A stretch of DNA of 64,000 nt from Amorphus coralli DSM 19760 (GCF_000374525.1 NZ_KB894572.1:62001-126000); one strand, 5' to 3'. Numbered from the stretch's first letter, positions 1 through 8,317 are shown. Program-made: numbers and translations. The notes: generated from the sequence alone by a model not told the origin.

Positions 1-1
1 G

Positions 2-1117
2 GTGGTGTCCACCGGCGGCCAGATCATGCCGCCTGTGATGGGAGCGGCGGCCTTCATCATGGCCGAGATCATCGGCCGGCCCTATGCCGAGGTCATGGAG
101 GCAGCGCTCATTCCCGCGCTCCTCTTCTTCCTTTCCATCCTTCTGATTGTCCATCTGCAGGCGATGAAGCTCGGCATCGGCAAGGCGGACGGTGCGCCGC
201 CGCCTGAAGGCGAGGGGCTCACGGAGCCCGAAGGCCCGCTGCTCGTTGCCGGTATCCCCTACGTGTTGCCCTTCGCCACGCTCGTCGGGCTGATGGTGAG
301 CGGCTACTCGCCGTTCAAGGCGTCGTTCGCCGCGCTGGGCCTGCTGCTGGTGCTGTGCGCCGTGATGCAGCGGCCAAAGCCGTCGGTGTTCCTGTCCAAG
401 GCACTCAAGGCCATCGAGCAGGGCGCCATGGCGGTCGTGCCCATCGCGGTGGCCTGCGCGGCTGCCGGCATCATCTCCGGCACGCTGGCCATGTCGGGCC
501 TCGGCTCCAAGATCTCGTCGATGATCGTGCTCGCCTCGGGAGGGGTGCCGCTCATCGCCCTGGTGCTGACGATGCTCGTCGCCGTCGTGCTGGGAATGGG
601 CCTGCCGACGACGGCGGCCTACCTGATCCTGGCAACGGTGGTGGCGCCGGCGCTCGTGAAGATGGACGTCCCGCTGATGACGGCGCACATGTTCGTCTTC
701 TTCTACGGCTGCATCTCGACCATCACGCCACCCGTGGCTCTGGCCTCTTACGTGGCGGCCAGTATCGCCGATTCCAGCATTTCCAAGGTGAGCTGGACGG
801 CGTTCCGCTACGGGCTGACCAGCTACATCCTGCCGTTCATGTTCTTCTTCGGTCCGGCGCTGCTGATGCAGGGCACCACGGACCAGATCCTGCTGGCAGC
901 GGCAAGCGGCGTTATCAGCGTGTTCTGTTTCGCCGCCGGCATCGTCGGCTGGCTCAGGCGGCCGCTCGGCCCCGCGGCGCGGGCGCTGTTGATCGTCGCG
1001 GGTCTGATGCTGCTCTACCAGACGATGCTCACCGACCTGCTCGGCCTGGCGTTGCTGGCAGGGCTGTTCGTGGTCCTGCGCCCCGAACCGACGGCCGAGG
1101 CCGGGCGCGTTGCCTGA
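2..1117 (+). CDS. TRAP transporter fused permease, C-terminal part (TAXI type)
   Basis: This is the C-terminal 371 residues of a multi-spanning inner-membrane permease; its 5' end lies outside the window. It begins inside a GGQIMPPVMGAAAFIMAE segment and later has GMGLPTTAAYLILATVVAPAL-like and STITPPVALASYVAA-like segments, all typical of the fused (DctQM-like) permease of TAXI-type TRAP transporters. Repeated long hydrophobic stretches support many membrane helices. Such permeases use ion gradients to import organic acids handed over by a periplasmic TAXI binding protein, which would lie upstream. The neighbouring aromatic and nitrile-type catabolic genes suggest it imports their substrate (inference). 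It converges on the downstream GntR gene. Confidence 0.85.
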   Translation: MVSTGGQIMPPVMGAAAFIMAEIIGRPYAEVMEAALIPALLFFLSILLIVHLQAMKLGIGKADGAPPPEGEGLTEPEGPLLVAGIPYVLPFATLVGLMVSGYSPFKASFAALGLLLVLCAVMQRPKPSVFLSKALKAIEQGAMAVVPIAVACAAAGIISGTLAMSGLGSKISSMIVLASGGVPLIALVLTMLVAVVLGMGLPTTAAYLILATVVAPALVKMDVPLMTAHMFVFFYGCISTITPPVALASYVAASIADSSISKVSWTAFRYGLTSYILPFMFFFGPALLMQGTTDQILLAAASGVISVFCFAAGIVGWLRRPLGPAARALLIVAGLMLLYQTMLTDLLGLALLAGLFVVLRPEPTAEAGRVA

Positions 1118-1165
1118 GTGGCGCACCCGTGTACCGGCGACGGTGAGAGGACCCGGAGCAGCCCG

Positions 1166-1846
1166 TCAGTTGGATGGCGGCAGGCGGTCGAGGACGTAGT
1201 CTGCGGTGGCGGAGTAGTGGCGCTCCAGGAGCGTCACGGCCGTGCCGGCGTCGCGGGCCAGGGCGGCCTTGGCGATAGCGTCGTGCTCCTCGGCCACGCT
1301 GCGGCCCGGATAGGCCACCGGTCCGGCGATCTTCCGGTAGCGGATGTTCTGGTCGTAAAGCTGGTCGCAGATGCGCAACGCGATGGGCGAGCGGCAGCCG
1401 CTCACCAGCGCCATGTGGAAGAGCTTGTGCTTCTCCTCCCATTCGGCATTCGGCTCGAACCGGTCGGCGCGGCTGGAGCGGGCCGCCTGGCCGAGCCGGA
1501 AGTTGGTGCTCAGCACGGCGTCCTCCCAGGCCGGGTCGGCGACGGCGATGGATTCGGCGAGCGCCTTGCCCTCCACCCAGATGCGCACCTTCAGGAGATC
1601 GAGGAACTCCTCCCGGCTGACATCGGAGACGCGGAAGCCGCGGCCCTCGATCCGGTTCACCAGCCGGTCGGAGGCGAGGTGGCTCAGCGCCTCGCGGATC
1701 GGGCTGGCGCCGGTGTTGTAGGCGCGGGTCAGCTCCTGGATCTTGAGCTTGGCGCCCGGCTGCAGGGTTCCCTCGATGATGTCCTGGCGCAACTGGGCGT
1801 AGGCCCGCCGCGTCAGCGACTCGGCGGTCGATTCCGCCTGCTCCAT
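1166..1846 (-). CDS. GntR family regulator with FCD domain
   Basis: The 226-residue protein has an N-terminal winged helix of GntR type (about residues 10-75; SPIREALSHLASDRLV is the recognition-helix region, followed by GRGFRV), then an all-helical FCD ligand-binding domain with conserved histidines (HKLFHMAL, HYSATADYV). FCD regulators usually repress catabolic operons and are released by an organic acid ligand. The start codon has a GGAGAG ribosome site just upstream. Its place between the TRAP permease and the cupin/FAH genes suggests local control of this cluster. A second FCD regulator lies at 7499-8266, so the cluster may respond to two ligands. Confidence 0.9.
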   Translation of the reverse strand: MEQAESTAESLTRRAYAQLRQDIIEGTLQPGAKLKIQELTRAYNTGASPIREALSHLASDRLVNRIEGRGFRVSDVSREEFLDLLKVRIWVEGKALAESIAVADPAWEDAVLSTNFRLGQAARSSRADRFEPNAEWEEKHKLFHMALVSGCRSPIALRICDQLYDQNIRYRKIAGPVAYPGRSVAEEHDAIAKAALARDAGTAVTLLERHYSATADYVLDRLPPSN

Positions 1847-1936
1847 GCGTCTCTCCGTGGTCGTATCCGACCCTATCCTAGTCCATTCGCCGCTCCGATG
1901 GGCGACCCGGCAGTCGCAGGGTCTCCCTGGACAGGG

Positions 1937-2473
1937 CTAGTCGCGTCGGGCGACCGCGTCCACAAGGATGAAGGCGATGACGCAGGTCTCGGTGCCGCGG
2001 TTGGACCAGGCGTGGTTGGTGCCGCGCTGGATCAGAGTGTCGCCGGCCTTCAGGTGCACCTCGCCCTCATCGAGCAGCATGGTGATCTCGCCGGACAGGA
2101 TGATCGCGTAGTCGACGGAATCGGTGCGGTGCATGAACGGGTGGCGGGCGTTCTCCACGATGTTGTGGGCGGCGCCCATCTCGCCGAAGGCGGCGCGCCC
2201 GTCCAGCGTCTTCAAGACCTCCGGATCCTCCGGCTCGAAAACGCCGATGCGGCAGACGGTGCCTGCCTTCGGCGGATGCAGCACGAAGTCGCCGGTAAGG
2301 CTTTCCTCCGCGCCGTCATACTCCGCCGGCGCGCCGTCGGTCTGCCAGAGATTGATCAGGGCGACGCCCGGCCGGTTCGGCCGCTGCAGGATCTCCGTGG
2401 CCTCACCGTCGGAAATGACCACTGCCTTGCCGTCCGCATCGTGTCCGGTGACAACCCGCCGGAATGATTTCAT
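1937..2473 (-). CDS. cupin domain protein
   Basis: A 178-residue single-cupin protein. The beta-barrel motif region is visible in the C-terminal half: MHRTDSVDYAIILSGEITML, then GDTLIQRGTNHAWSN. The first motif keeps H-x(4)-Y spacing rather than the full HxH, and the second has a histidine in NHAWSN. Similar proteins occur beside ring-cleavage genes and may bind a metal or a pathway intermediate, but no reaction can be assigned. A strong GGGAGG ribosome site precedes the ATG. It is divergent from the FAH gene at 2653, and a hairpin with a T-tract lies in its leader. Confidence 0.8.
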   Translation of the reverse strand: MKSFRRVVTGHDADGKAVVISDGEATEILQRPNRPGVALINLWQTDGAPAEYDGAEESLTGDFVLHPPKAGTVCRIGVFEPEDPEVLKTLDGRAAFGEMGAAHNIVENARHPFMHRTDSVDYAIILSGEITMLLDEGEVHLKAGDTLIQRGTNHAWSNRGTETCVIAFILVDAVARRD

Positions 2474-2556
2474 GCCCGTTCCTCCCGATTGTTCGCAGGC
2501 GCGCTGCGCCTTTATGATAAAGCCGCTTACAAGCTCTCAAGGTGAATTTTGTCGAT

Positions 2557-2595
2557 AAAAAAGCCTCAGTCAATGTTTCATCGATTGACTGAGGC
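2557..2595 (-). terminator. 12-bp perfect hairpin plus T-tract in a divergent leader
   Basis: GCCTCAGTCAAT (2563-2574) and its exact reverse complement (2584-2595) are separated by 9 bases, and six A residues (2557-2562) flank it on the left. Read on the minus strand this is a GC-containing stem followed by TTTTTT, the form of an intrinsic terminator, but it sits in the leader of the minus-strand cupin gene with no minus-strand gene upstream. It may be an attenuator, or a long palindromic operator for the nearby GntR/FCD proteins. Confidence 0.5.
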
Positions 2596-2652
2596 CTTGC
2601 AGGGGACGTATCGTCCGGCCGGTTAGTCGAGACAAGAATGGGATGAACGCGC

Positions 2653-3516
2653 ATGCGGTGGACGGTATTCAATCGGTCGGGCGGCGGAACCGCGGTCGGC
2701 GTGATCGAGGGCGATGCGGTCGTTGACCTGTCGGGCGCCGGCGCGCTGTTCCAGGGCGACCTGCTGCCGGTGATCGAGGCCGGCCAGGCGGCCGCCGATG
2801 CCGCGAGCGCGGCAATGGCCGGTGCGCCGCGCATCCCGCTGGCCGATGTCTCGTTCGCGCTGCCTTTAGCGGCGCCCACCAAGATCGTCTGCCTCGGCCT
2901 CAACTATGTCGATCACGCCAAGGAAGGCGGCTACGACGTGCCGGACTATCCGGCACTGTTCATGCGCACGGCCGCCTCGGTGGTGCCCCATGGTGCTCCG
3001 CTGATCCGGCCGTTGTGCTCGGAGCGCTTCGACTACGAGGCGGAGTTCATGGCGGTGATCGGCAAGGGCGGGCGCCACATCCGCCAGGCCGACGCCCTCG
3101 ACCACGTGTTCGGCTACACGCTGTTCAACGACGGTTCGGTGCGCGACTACCAGCGCAAGACGGCGCAGTGGACCCCAGGCAAGAATTTCGACCGGTCGGG
3201 CTCCATTGGCCCCGACGTGGTCACCGTCGACGAGCTGCCGGCCGGCTGCACGGGCCTCCGGATCCAGTCGCGGATCAACGGCGAGGTGCTGCAGGATGCC
3301 AACACCGACGACATGGTGTTCTCCGTGGCCCGCACCATCGAGGCGATCTCGGAATTCGCGGCGCTGGAGCCGGGCGACCTGATCGCCATGGGCACGCCGC
3401 CCGGCGTCGGCCATGCCCGCACGCCGCCGAAGTGGATGAAGGCCGGCGACACGGTTGAGATTGAGGTCGAGCGCCTCGGCATCCTCTCCAACCCCATCGC
3501 CGACGAGACGCGCTGA
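2653..3516 (+). CDS. fumarylacetoacetate hydrolase family protein
   Basis: The 287-residue protein has the FAH fold. A short N-terminal domain is followed by the catalytic domain starting near KIVCLGLNYVDHAKEG (residues 77-92). The metal-binding acidic set is visible: E129 and E131 in DYEAEF, and D160 in LFNDGSVRDYQ. The C-terminal GDLIAMGTPPGVG loop is also conserved. Family members cleave C-C bonds in acylpyruvates such as fumarylpyruvate or decarboxylate related oxo-acids. A product of fumarate plus pyruvate would suit the dioxygenase at 6250-7374. It is transcribed alone, away from the main minus-strand operon, and has a weak ribosome site. Confidence 0.88.
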   Translation: MRWTVFNRSGGGTAVGVIEGDAVVDLSGAGALFQGDLLPVIEAGQAAADAASAAMAGAPRIPLADVSFALPLAAPTKIVCLGLNYVDHAKEGGYDVPDYPALFMRTAASVVPHGAPLIRPLCSERFDYEAEFMAVIGKGGRHIRQADALDHVFGYTLFNDGSVRDYQRKTAQWTPGKNFDRSGSIGPDVVTVDELPAGCTGLRIQSRINGEVLQDANTDDMVFSVARTIEAISEFAALEPGDLIAMGTPPGVGHARTPPKWMKAGDTVEIEVERLGILSNPIADETR

Positions 3517-3552
3517 CGCGCATCCGCGCCGCGCGGGCATCGGTTATCTTTA

Positions 3553-3585
3553 GGGAAACGCGGCTCGAAGGGGGCTGCGTTTCCC
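3553..3585. terminator. inverted repeat between convergent genes
   Basis: GGGAAACGC (3553-3561) and GCGTTTCCC (3577-3585) form a 9-bp stem with a 15-base loop, between the ends of the plus-strand FAH gene and the minus-strand nitrilase gene. There is no long T-tract, so a bidirectional terminator is only a reasonable guess. Confidence 0.4.
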
Positions 3586-3630
3586 GGAAAGCGTGGCATC
3601 CGGCCGGAAGGCGCCGGTCCAGAGGTGCGC

Positions 3631-4554
3631 CTACTCGCCGCTGACCGGCGGCTGAGGCTTCTCGTTGACCGACAGGCGGAAGATGTCCGGCCGCGCGTAG
3701 TGGCCGGCAACGTCGAAGTCGAGCTTGGCGCCGATCAGGTCGTCGATCTCGACTTCGGCCGTGAGGATGCCTTCCTCGTCGACGAGCGGGCCGGCGAGGA
3801 CCTCGCCGAGCGGACCGGCGATCAGCGAGCGTCCGTGCATCAGGTAGTCGTCGGGCTCCGCCTCGATCCGGGATTCGTAGTCGGCCGGATAGTCGGAGCG
3901 GCGCATCACCTGGCAGGCCGAGAGCACGAAGCAGCGGCCTTCCATGGCGATGTGGCGCATGGTCGAGGGCCAGCTCTCCCGGTCGTCCGCCGTCGGTGCG
4001 GCCCAGATCTGCACGCCCTTGGCGTACATCGCCATGCGCAACATGGGCATGTAGTTTTCCCAGCAGATGGCGCCGCCGAGCGTGCCAAAGGGCGTTTCCA
4101 CCGCGGTCAGCGTCGAGCCGTCGCCGAAGCCCCAGACGAGGCGCTCCGAGCCGGTGGGCATCACCTTGCGGTGCTTGCCCAGCAGGCCGTCGGGTCCGAG
4201 ATAGAGCGCGGTGCAGTAGATGGTGCCGCCGTCGCGCTCGATGACGCCGACGACGGCATGGAGATCGGCCTCGGCGCAGGCCTCCACCAGCCGATCGACC
4301 TCAGGCCCCGGCACGGCAATTGCGCCTTCCACATAGCGCTGGAAGTCGCGGCGTCCCTCGGGGGTACGACGGCCGATGGCGCAGCCGAAATCGAGCCCCT
4401 TGGGATAGCCGCCGATGAAGGCTTCGGGAAAGACCGCGAGCTCGGCACCCTTCGCCGCGGCTTCCGCGATCAGTCCGACGCACTTGTCGGTGGCGGCCTC
4501 GGCGTCGAAGGGGACCGTGGCGGCCTGCACCACCGCGAGCGTCACCTTGGTCAT
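3631..4554 (-). CDS. nitrilase / carbon-nitrogen hydrolase
   Basis: The 307-residue protein has the Glu-Lys-Cys triad of the nitrilase superfamily: E44 in VFPEAFIGGYPKG, K130 in LGKHRKVMPTG, and C164 in GGAICWENYMP. The CWENYMP form and the length are those of true nitrilases (nitrile to carboxylic acid and ammonia) rather than amidases such as CN-carbamoylases. The frame is open further upstream, but the ATG at 4554 gives the standard N-terminus (TKVTLAVVQAA) and overlaps the stop of the preceding gene by ATGA, showing translational coupling. It is the last gene of a four-gene minus-strand operon with a ring-cleavage dioxygenase. The natural substrate is unknown. Confidence 0.9.
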   Translation of the reverse strand: MTKVTLAVVQAATVPFDAEAATDKCVGLIAEAAAKGAELAVFPEAFIGGYPKGLDFGCAIGRRTPEGRRDFQRYVEGAIAVPGPEVDRLVEACAEADLHAVVGVIERDGGTIYCTALYLGPDGLLGKHRKVMPTGSERLVWGFGDGSTLTAVETPFGTLGGAICWENYMPMLRMAMYAKGVQIWAAPTADDRESWPSTMRHIAMEGRCFVLSACQVMRRSDYPADYESRIEAEPDDYLMHGRSLIAGPLGEVLAGPLVDEEGILTAEVEIDDLIGAKLDFDVAGHYARPDIFRLSVNEKPQPPVSGE

Positions 4555-5216
4555 CGGTCGGTCTCCTTGCTTGCGCCGATGTCGGCCCAGCGCGGCCGGT
4601 CCATCTCGAAAAGATCGGTGGTGCGGGCATAGACGCCGCGCCCGTGCATGCGGCCGATCAGGTGCATGTCCGGCGTGTCGAGCCGGGGCCGATCGCCCTC
4701 GCCGATGATGTCGGCGCGGAAGTGCGCCTCCACGATCGTGCCGACGACGAGAAGCTGTTTCGGACCGGTCCAGATGTGGTGGCTCATCCGGCACTCGAAA
4801 GCAGCGACAGCTGCCGCAAGGCGCGGCGGACCGACCTGGCTGCTGGGCACGGTCTCCAACCCAGCGAGCGCCACCTCGTCCACCTCCGGCGGTGCATCGG
4901 TACAGGTGACGTTCATCGCCTCGCCGAGCTCCTCGGAGACCAGGTGGACGACGAACTCGCCGGTGTCGAGGATGTTCTTCGGCGTGTCCTTGATCGGATC
5001 CTGAGGCAGAAAGCCGATCGCCACGGTGGGCGGATCGCCGCCGAAGCAGTTGAAGAAGGAGTAGGGGGCGGCGTTGAGAATGCCGTCGGTGGAGCGCGAG
5101 ACGATCCAGGCGATCGGCCGCGGCACGATGGAGGAGGCGAGCAGCCGGTAGCACTCGTCCGCAGTCATCGCGGTGAAGTCGAAGGAGCGGTAGCCGCGAC
5201 CGTCGTCCGCGCTCAT
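4551..5216 (-). CDS. flavin reductase-like domain protein
   Basis: The 221-residue protein resembles the FMN-binding split-barrel flavin reductase family: SSIVPRPIAWIVSRSTDGILNAAPYSFFNCFGGDPPTVAIGF near residues 28-70 is the characteristic flavin-binding region (RPIAWV-type, then NxAPYSFFN). Such proteins either supply reduced flavin to a partner monooxygenase or are flavoproteins of unknown role. No monooxygenase lies in this operon, so a partner, if there is one, is elsewhere. It starts 4 bp after the FAH stop and overlaps the nitrilase start by 4 bp. Confidence 0.85.
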   Translation of the reverse strand: MSADDGRGYRSFDFTAMTADECYRLLASSIVPRPIAWIVSRSTDGILNAAPYSFFNCFGGDPPTVAIGFLPQDPIKDTPKNILDTGEFVVHLVSEELGEAMNVTCTDAPPEVDEVALAGLETVPSSQVGPPRLAAAVAAFECRMSHHIWTGPKQLLVVGTIVEAHFRADIIGEGDRPRLDTPDMHLIGRMHGRGVYARTTDLFEMDRPRWADIGASKETDR

Positions 5217-5220
5217 GGCC

Positions 5221-6132
5221 TCAGGCCTTCACTACCGGGTGGCGCAGGGTGCCGATCTTCTCCACGCCACACTCCAGCACGTCGCCCGGCCACATGAACT
5301 CCTGCGGATCGCGGCCGGCGCCGACGCCCGACGGCGTGCCGGTGGCGATGATGTCGCCGGGCTCCAGCGTCATGCAGGAGGAGATGTCCGACACCAGGTG
5401 ATCGACCTTGAAGAGCATGTGCTTCGTGTTGGAGCGCTGCTTTTCCTCACCGTTGATGGTGAGCCACAGGTCGAGGTCCTGCGGATCGCCGACCTCGTCG
5501 GCGGTGACGATGCACGGGCCGAACGGCGCGAAGGTGTCCTGGCCCTTGGATACGATCCACTGGCCGGCGCGGCGGCAGTCGCGCGCCGAAACATCGACCA
5601 TCACCGAATAGCCGAAGACATGGTCGAGGGCCTCGTCCTTGGACACGCCCCGCGCCGTGGTGCCGATGATGGCGGCCAGCTCGACTTCCCAGTCGAGCTG
5701 CTGGGTCAGCGCCGCATTGTGGCGGATCGGATCGTTGGGGCCGATCACCGCCGTCGGCGGCTTGGAAAAGATCACCGGCTCCTTCGGCAGGTCGGCGGAG
5801 GTGTCGAGAGTGCGGGAGGATTCCTCCACGTGCTCCACGTAGTTCAGGCCGATGCCGAAGATGTTCTTGGCGGGGCGGGGGATCGGCGCGAGCAGGGTGA
5901 CATTGGAGGCCGGGATCACCGCATCCACCGACCAGTCGTCGAAGCCCGCGTCGATGAGGTGGCGCAGCACACGCCAGGCAGCCGGGCCGGCCGAAATGAA
6001 GTCGATCATCCGGTCGGGAAGTTCCAGCCCGACGCCGTAGCCGAGACGTTCCACGTCGAGGACGAAGCCTTCGGCAAGGGCGCCGAGGCGGGCGGGTTCT
6101 TCGACGGATTTGCGGTAGGTGACGAGCTTCAT
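5221..6132 (-). CDS. fumarylacetoacetate hydrolase family protein (acylpyruvase-type)
   Basis: The 303-residue FAH-family enzyme has the core KNIFGIGLNYVEHVEES, the acidic metal-binding motif DWEVELAAIIG, and the C-terminal GDIIATGTPSGVGAGRDP loop. It is the second FAH protein of the cluster and lies directly downstream of the gentisate-type dioxygenase in the same operon, the usual place for the hydrolase that splits the ring-cleavage product into pyruvate and a dicarboxylate. No glutathione-dependent maleylpyruvate isomerase gene is present, so it may act on the cis product directly, or the isomerase is elsewhere (inference). Confidence 0.88.
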   Translation of the reverse strand: MKLVTYRKSVEEPARLGALAEGFVLDVERLGYGVGLELPDRMIDFISAGPAAWRVLRHLIDAGFDDWSVDAVIPASNVTLLAPIPRPAKNIFGIGLNYVEHVEESSRTLDTSADLPKEPVIFSKPPTAVIGPNDPIRHNAALTQQLDWEVELAAIIGTTARGVSKDEALDHVFGYSVMVDVSARDCRRAGQWIVSKGQDTFAPFGPCIVTADEVGDPQDLDLWLTINGEEKQRSNTKHMLFKVDHLVSDISSCMTLEPGDIIATGTPSGVGAGRDPQEFMWPGDVLECGVEKIGTLRHPVVKA

Positions 6133-6249
6133 GAAGACCTTCTTTCAGTGAGCCGCGCGTCAGCGCGCGGCCTCATGCTGGGGACGGACTGTTGCAGGCC
6201 CGTGACCGCGGCGGATTGCGGCCGGGCAGGGCGTCTCGGTGCGGTGGGC

Positions 6250-7374
6250 TCAGGCGAGGACGGGCTGCTGGCCGCCGTTGTCGCCGAAGGCTTCCTCACG
6301 CCAGAAGCCGAGCTTTTCCATCACCGGCAAGTCGTTGAAGCAGAACAGGCAGGCATCGTCGCTGTCCGACATGTTGCCGTGCTCGTGCCACGCCCAGGAG
6401 GGCACGCAGAAGATGTCGTGCTCCTTCCACTCGAAGCGCTTGCCGTTGATGATCGAATAGCCCTCGCCCTTGGCGCAGTGATAGAGGAACGAGCCGGTAT
6501 GGCGGTGGGCCTTGGTGCGCTCGCCGGGGCGCAGCAGCTGCATGCTGGCGCCGATCGTCTGCATCACGTGGCCGCCCGTCGACGGGTTCACGTAATTCAT
6601 CAGGATGCCGTCATAGGGCGATCCGTCGGAAGCCTTGGCGTGCTTCGTGAGCGCCTCGTAGGCAGGCTCCCACTCGTACTTGAACAGCGGCGAATAGCCG
6701 TTCTTCCAGGTCTCGCCAGCCGGAAGCATGCCCGGCGCGGCCCAGCGATAGGTGGAATCGTTGACCGGGTAGGCGACCGCTTGGTGCAGGTCTTCGTGGA
6801 CGGCGTAGAAATTCGCCTCCAGCGCGTTGGTCAGCGGGATGTCGAGCCCGTCCTGCCAGATGCACTCCGTCCCGTCCTCGGCGATGGCATGCTCGTGCCA
6901 GGTCCCGTTCGGGGTGAGCACGAAATCATTCGGGCCCAGCGTCATCTTGTGACCGTCGACGATGGTGTAGGCGCCTTGGCCCTCGATTATGAAGCGCAGC
7001 GCCGAGGCCGCGTGAATGTGCGCAGAGGCGCGCTCGCCCGGCTTCATTACCTGCAGGCCGGAATAGAGCCAGCCGACAGCAGCGGCCACGTCGGTGCGGC
7101 CGGGGTTGTTGAGATAGATGACCCGGCGCCCGGCCTTCTCGGCGGAAACGAGGTCGAGGGACTTCAGCACCTTGTCGCGCAGGTCGGCGTAGCGCCACAG
7201 CACGGGAACCGACGAGGAGACCGGCTCCCACGGCTCGATCTTGTTGGCCACCGTCCACAGCGCCGCGGTGTCGTTTTCCGCCAGCTCTTCATAATAGGCG
7301 ACCAGTTCCGGCGTGTCCTCGACGTTGGCGCGTCCCGCCACGTCCTCGCGATAGTCGTCGTAAGACTTGCTCAT
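6250..7374 (-). CDS. bicupin ring-cleavage dioxygenase, gentisate 1,2-dioxygenase family
   Basis: The 374-residue protein contains two cupin domains. The N-terminal one has the histidines H119 and H121 in SAHIHAASALRFIIEG and H160/H162 in GTWHEH; the C-terminal one has H290 and H292 in KAHRHTGSFLYH and H330/H332 in AWHEH. Length and the ALRFIIEG(Q/E)GAY context match gentisate 1,2-dioxygenases, a non-haem Fe(II) family that also includes salicylate and 1-hydroxy-2-naphthoate dioxygenases. It is the first gene of the minus-strand operon dioxygenase-FAH-flavin reductase-nitrilase and is divergent from an FCD regulator. Exact substrate (gentisate, salicylate or a substituted salicylate) cannot be read from sequence alone. 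Confidence 0.88.
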   Translation of the reverse strand: MSKSYDDYREDVAGRANVEDTPELVAYYEELAENDTAALWTVANKIEPWEPVSSSVPVLWRYADLRDKVLKSLDLVSAEKAGRRVIYLNNPGRTDVAAAVGWLYSGLQVMKPGERASAHIHAASALRFIIEGQGAYTIVDGHKMTLGPNDFVLTPNGTWHEHAIAEDGTECIWQDGLDIPLTNALEANFYAVHEDLHQAVAYPVNDSTYRWAAPGMLPAGETWKNGYSPLFKYEWEPAYEALTKHAKASDGSPYDGILMNYVNPSTGGHVMQTIGASMQLLRPGERTKAHRHTGSFLYHCAKGEGYSIINGKRFEWKEHDIFCVPSWAWHEHGNMSDSDDACLFCFNDLPVMEKLGFWREEAFGDNGGQQPVLA

Positions 7375-7467
7375 CCGACACCTCCCTCGCCCGCGAGGCC
7401 GATCGGCTCGCCCGGCGGATGAAAACGCTCGGACCCCAGCTAACGCTCTGGCGTCTCGCGCGTCAAG

Positions 7468-7502
7468 ATTTTATAAAATTGAGAAACATGCATAAAATAT
7501 GC
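7468..7502. promoter_or_regulatory. two AT-rich palindromes, putative FCD-regulator operators
   Basis: The gap between the dioxygenase and the FCD regulator holds the perfect palindrome ATTTTATAAAAT (7468-7479) and the inverted repeat GCATA-AAA-TATGC (7490-7502), an AT-rich island in GC-rich DNA. A possible minus-strand promoter for the dioxygenase (TTGACG at 7466-7461, TTAGCT at 7443-7438, spacer 17) abuts them. Operator function is inferred from symmetry and position. Confidence 0.45.
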
Positions 7503-8266
7503 CCGCAAACCGGCTCCCGGTCCTGATGCCCCGAGACACGATGACCGCCCTCGACCTCGACACCGTGAAGCCCGCCGGCAGCCTCGCCGATCGCGCCTGC
7601 GATGCCATTCGCACCGATATTCTGGACGGCGTCTTCGAGCCCGGGCAACCCCTGCGGCTGGAGGCGCTCAAGGAGCGTTACGGCTACTCCTTCTCGCCGA
7701 TCCGCGAGGCGCTTACTCGGCTTGCCGCCGATCGGCTGGTGGCACAGACGAGCCTGCGCGGCTTTCGGGTAGCGCCGCTGTCCCTTGCGGAAATGTGGGA
7801 CCTCCTGCGCGCCCGCATCGTCGTGGAAGGGGAGGCGTTCCGGCTGGCCATCGAGGCGGGTGACGACGCGTGGGAAGGCCGTGTCGTGTCCACGTTCCAC
7901 GCCTTTGCCAAGTGCGCGGCGCGTCCGCCGGCCGGATCCGAGGATCGGGCCCTCTTCGAGGACCGTCATGCGGCCTTCCACCGTGCACTCATCGCCGGCT
8001 GCGGGTCGCCGACGCTGCTGCATCTCGCCGGCCAGCTCTTCGTGCAGTCCGAGCGCTATCGCCGCCCGCATCTCCTGGCCGAAGGGGACCGGCGCGGGCC
8101 CGGCCGAGACGTCGTTGCCGAACACGCTCTTCTCAAGGACGCAGCGCTGTCCCGGGACGCGGCAGGGGCGCTGGTACTGCTCGCCGCCCACTACGAAAAC
8201 ACCGGTCGCTTTATTGAGGCGGCGTTCGGCGCTCGCGGCGGGGCGGCCGGCCAGCCGACGGGTTGA
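7499..8266 (+). CDS. GntR family regulator with FCD domain
   Basis: A GntR winged helix (DAIRTDILDGVFEPGQPLRL, then YSFSPIREALTRLAADRLVAQ and LRGFRVAPLS) is followed by an FCD domain with RHAAFHRALIAGC and a final AAHYENTGRFIEAAF helix. It is divergent from the dioxygenase operon and probably controls it. The start is uncertain: the longest form is 255 residues from 7499, but that ATG lies inside an inverted repeat and has no good ribosome site. ATGs at 7526 and 7541 also give a complete HTH domain. Confidence 0.88.
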   Translation: MPANRLPVLMPRDTMTALDLDTVKPAGSLADRACDAIRTDILDGVFEPGQPLRLEALKERYGYSFSPIREALTRLAADRLVAQTSLRGFRVAPLSLAEMWDLLRARIVVEGEAFRLAIEAGDDAWEGRVVSTFHAFAKCAARPPAGSEDRALFEDRHAAFHRALIAGCGSPTLLHLAGQLFVQSERYRRPHLLAEGDRRGPGRDVVAEHALLKDAALSRDAAGALVLLAAHYENTGRFIEAAFGARGGAAGQPTG

Positions 8267-8317
8267 CTTCGCCAGTGAGGCAGCGCCTCCTATGCGCGTG
8301 CAAGGTGGTTCGAAACG

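Noticed and set aside
3631-5154. Long 507-codon form of the nitrilase
   Set aside because: The first 200 codons lie in a different frame of the flavin-reductase gene and read as Arg-rich sequence; the true start is the ATG at 4554 with 4-bp overlap.
5215-7422. 735-codon plus-strand open frame
   Set aside because: It is antisense to the well-supported FAH and dioxygenase genes, and its translation is rich in Arg, Gly, His and Asp with no recognisable motif, as expected from GC-rich third-position bias.
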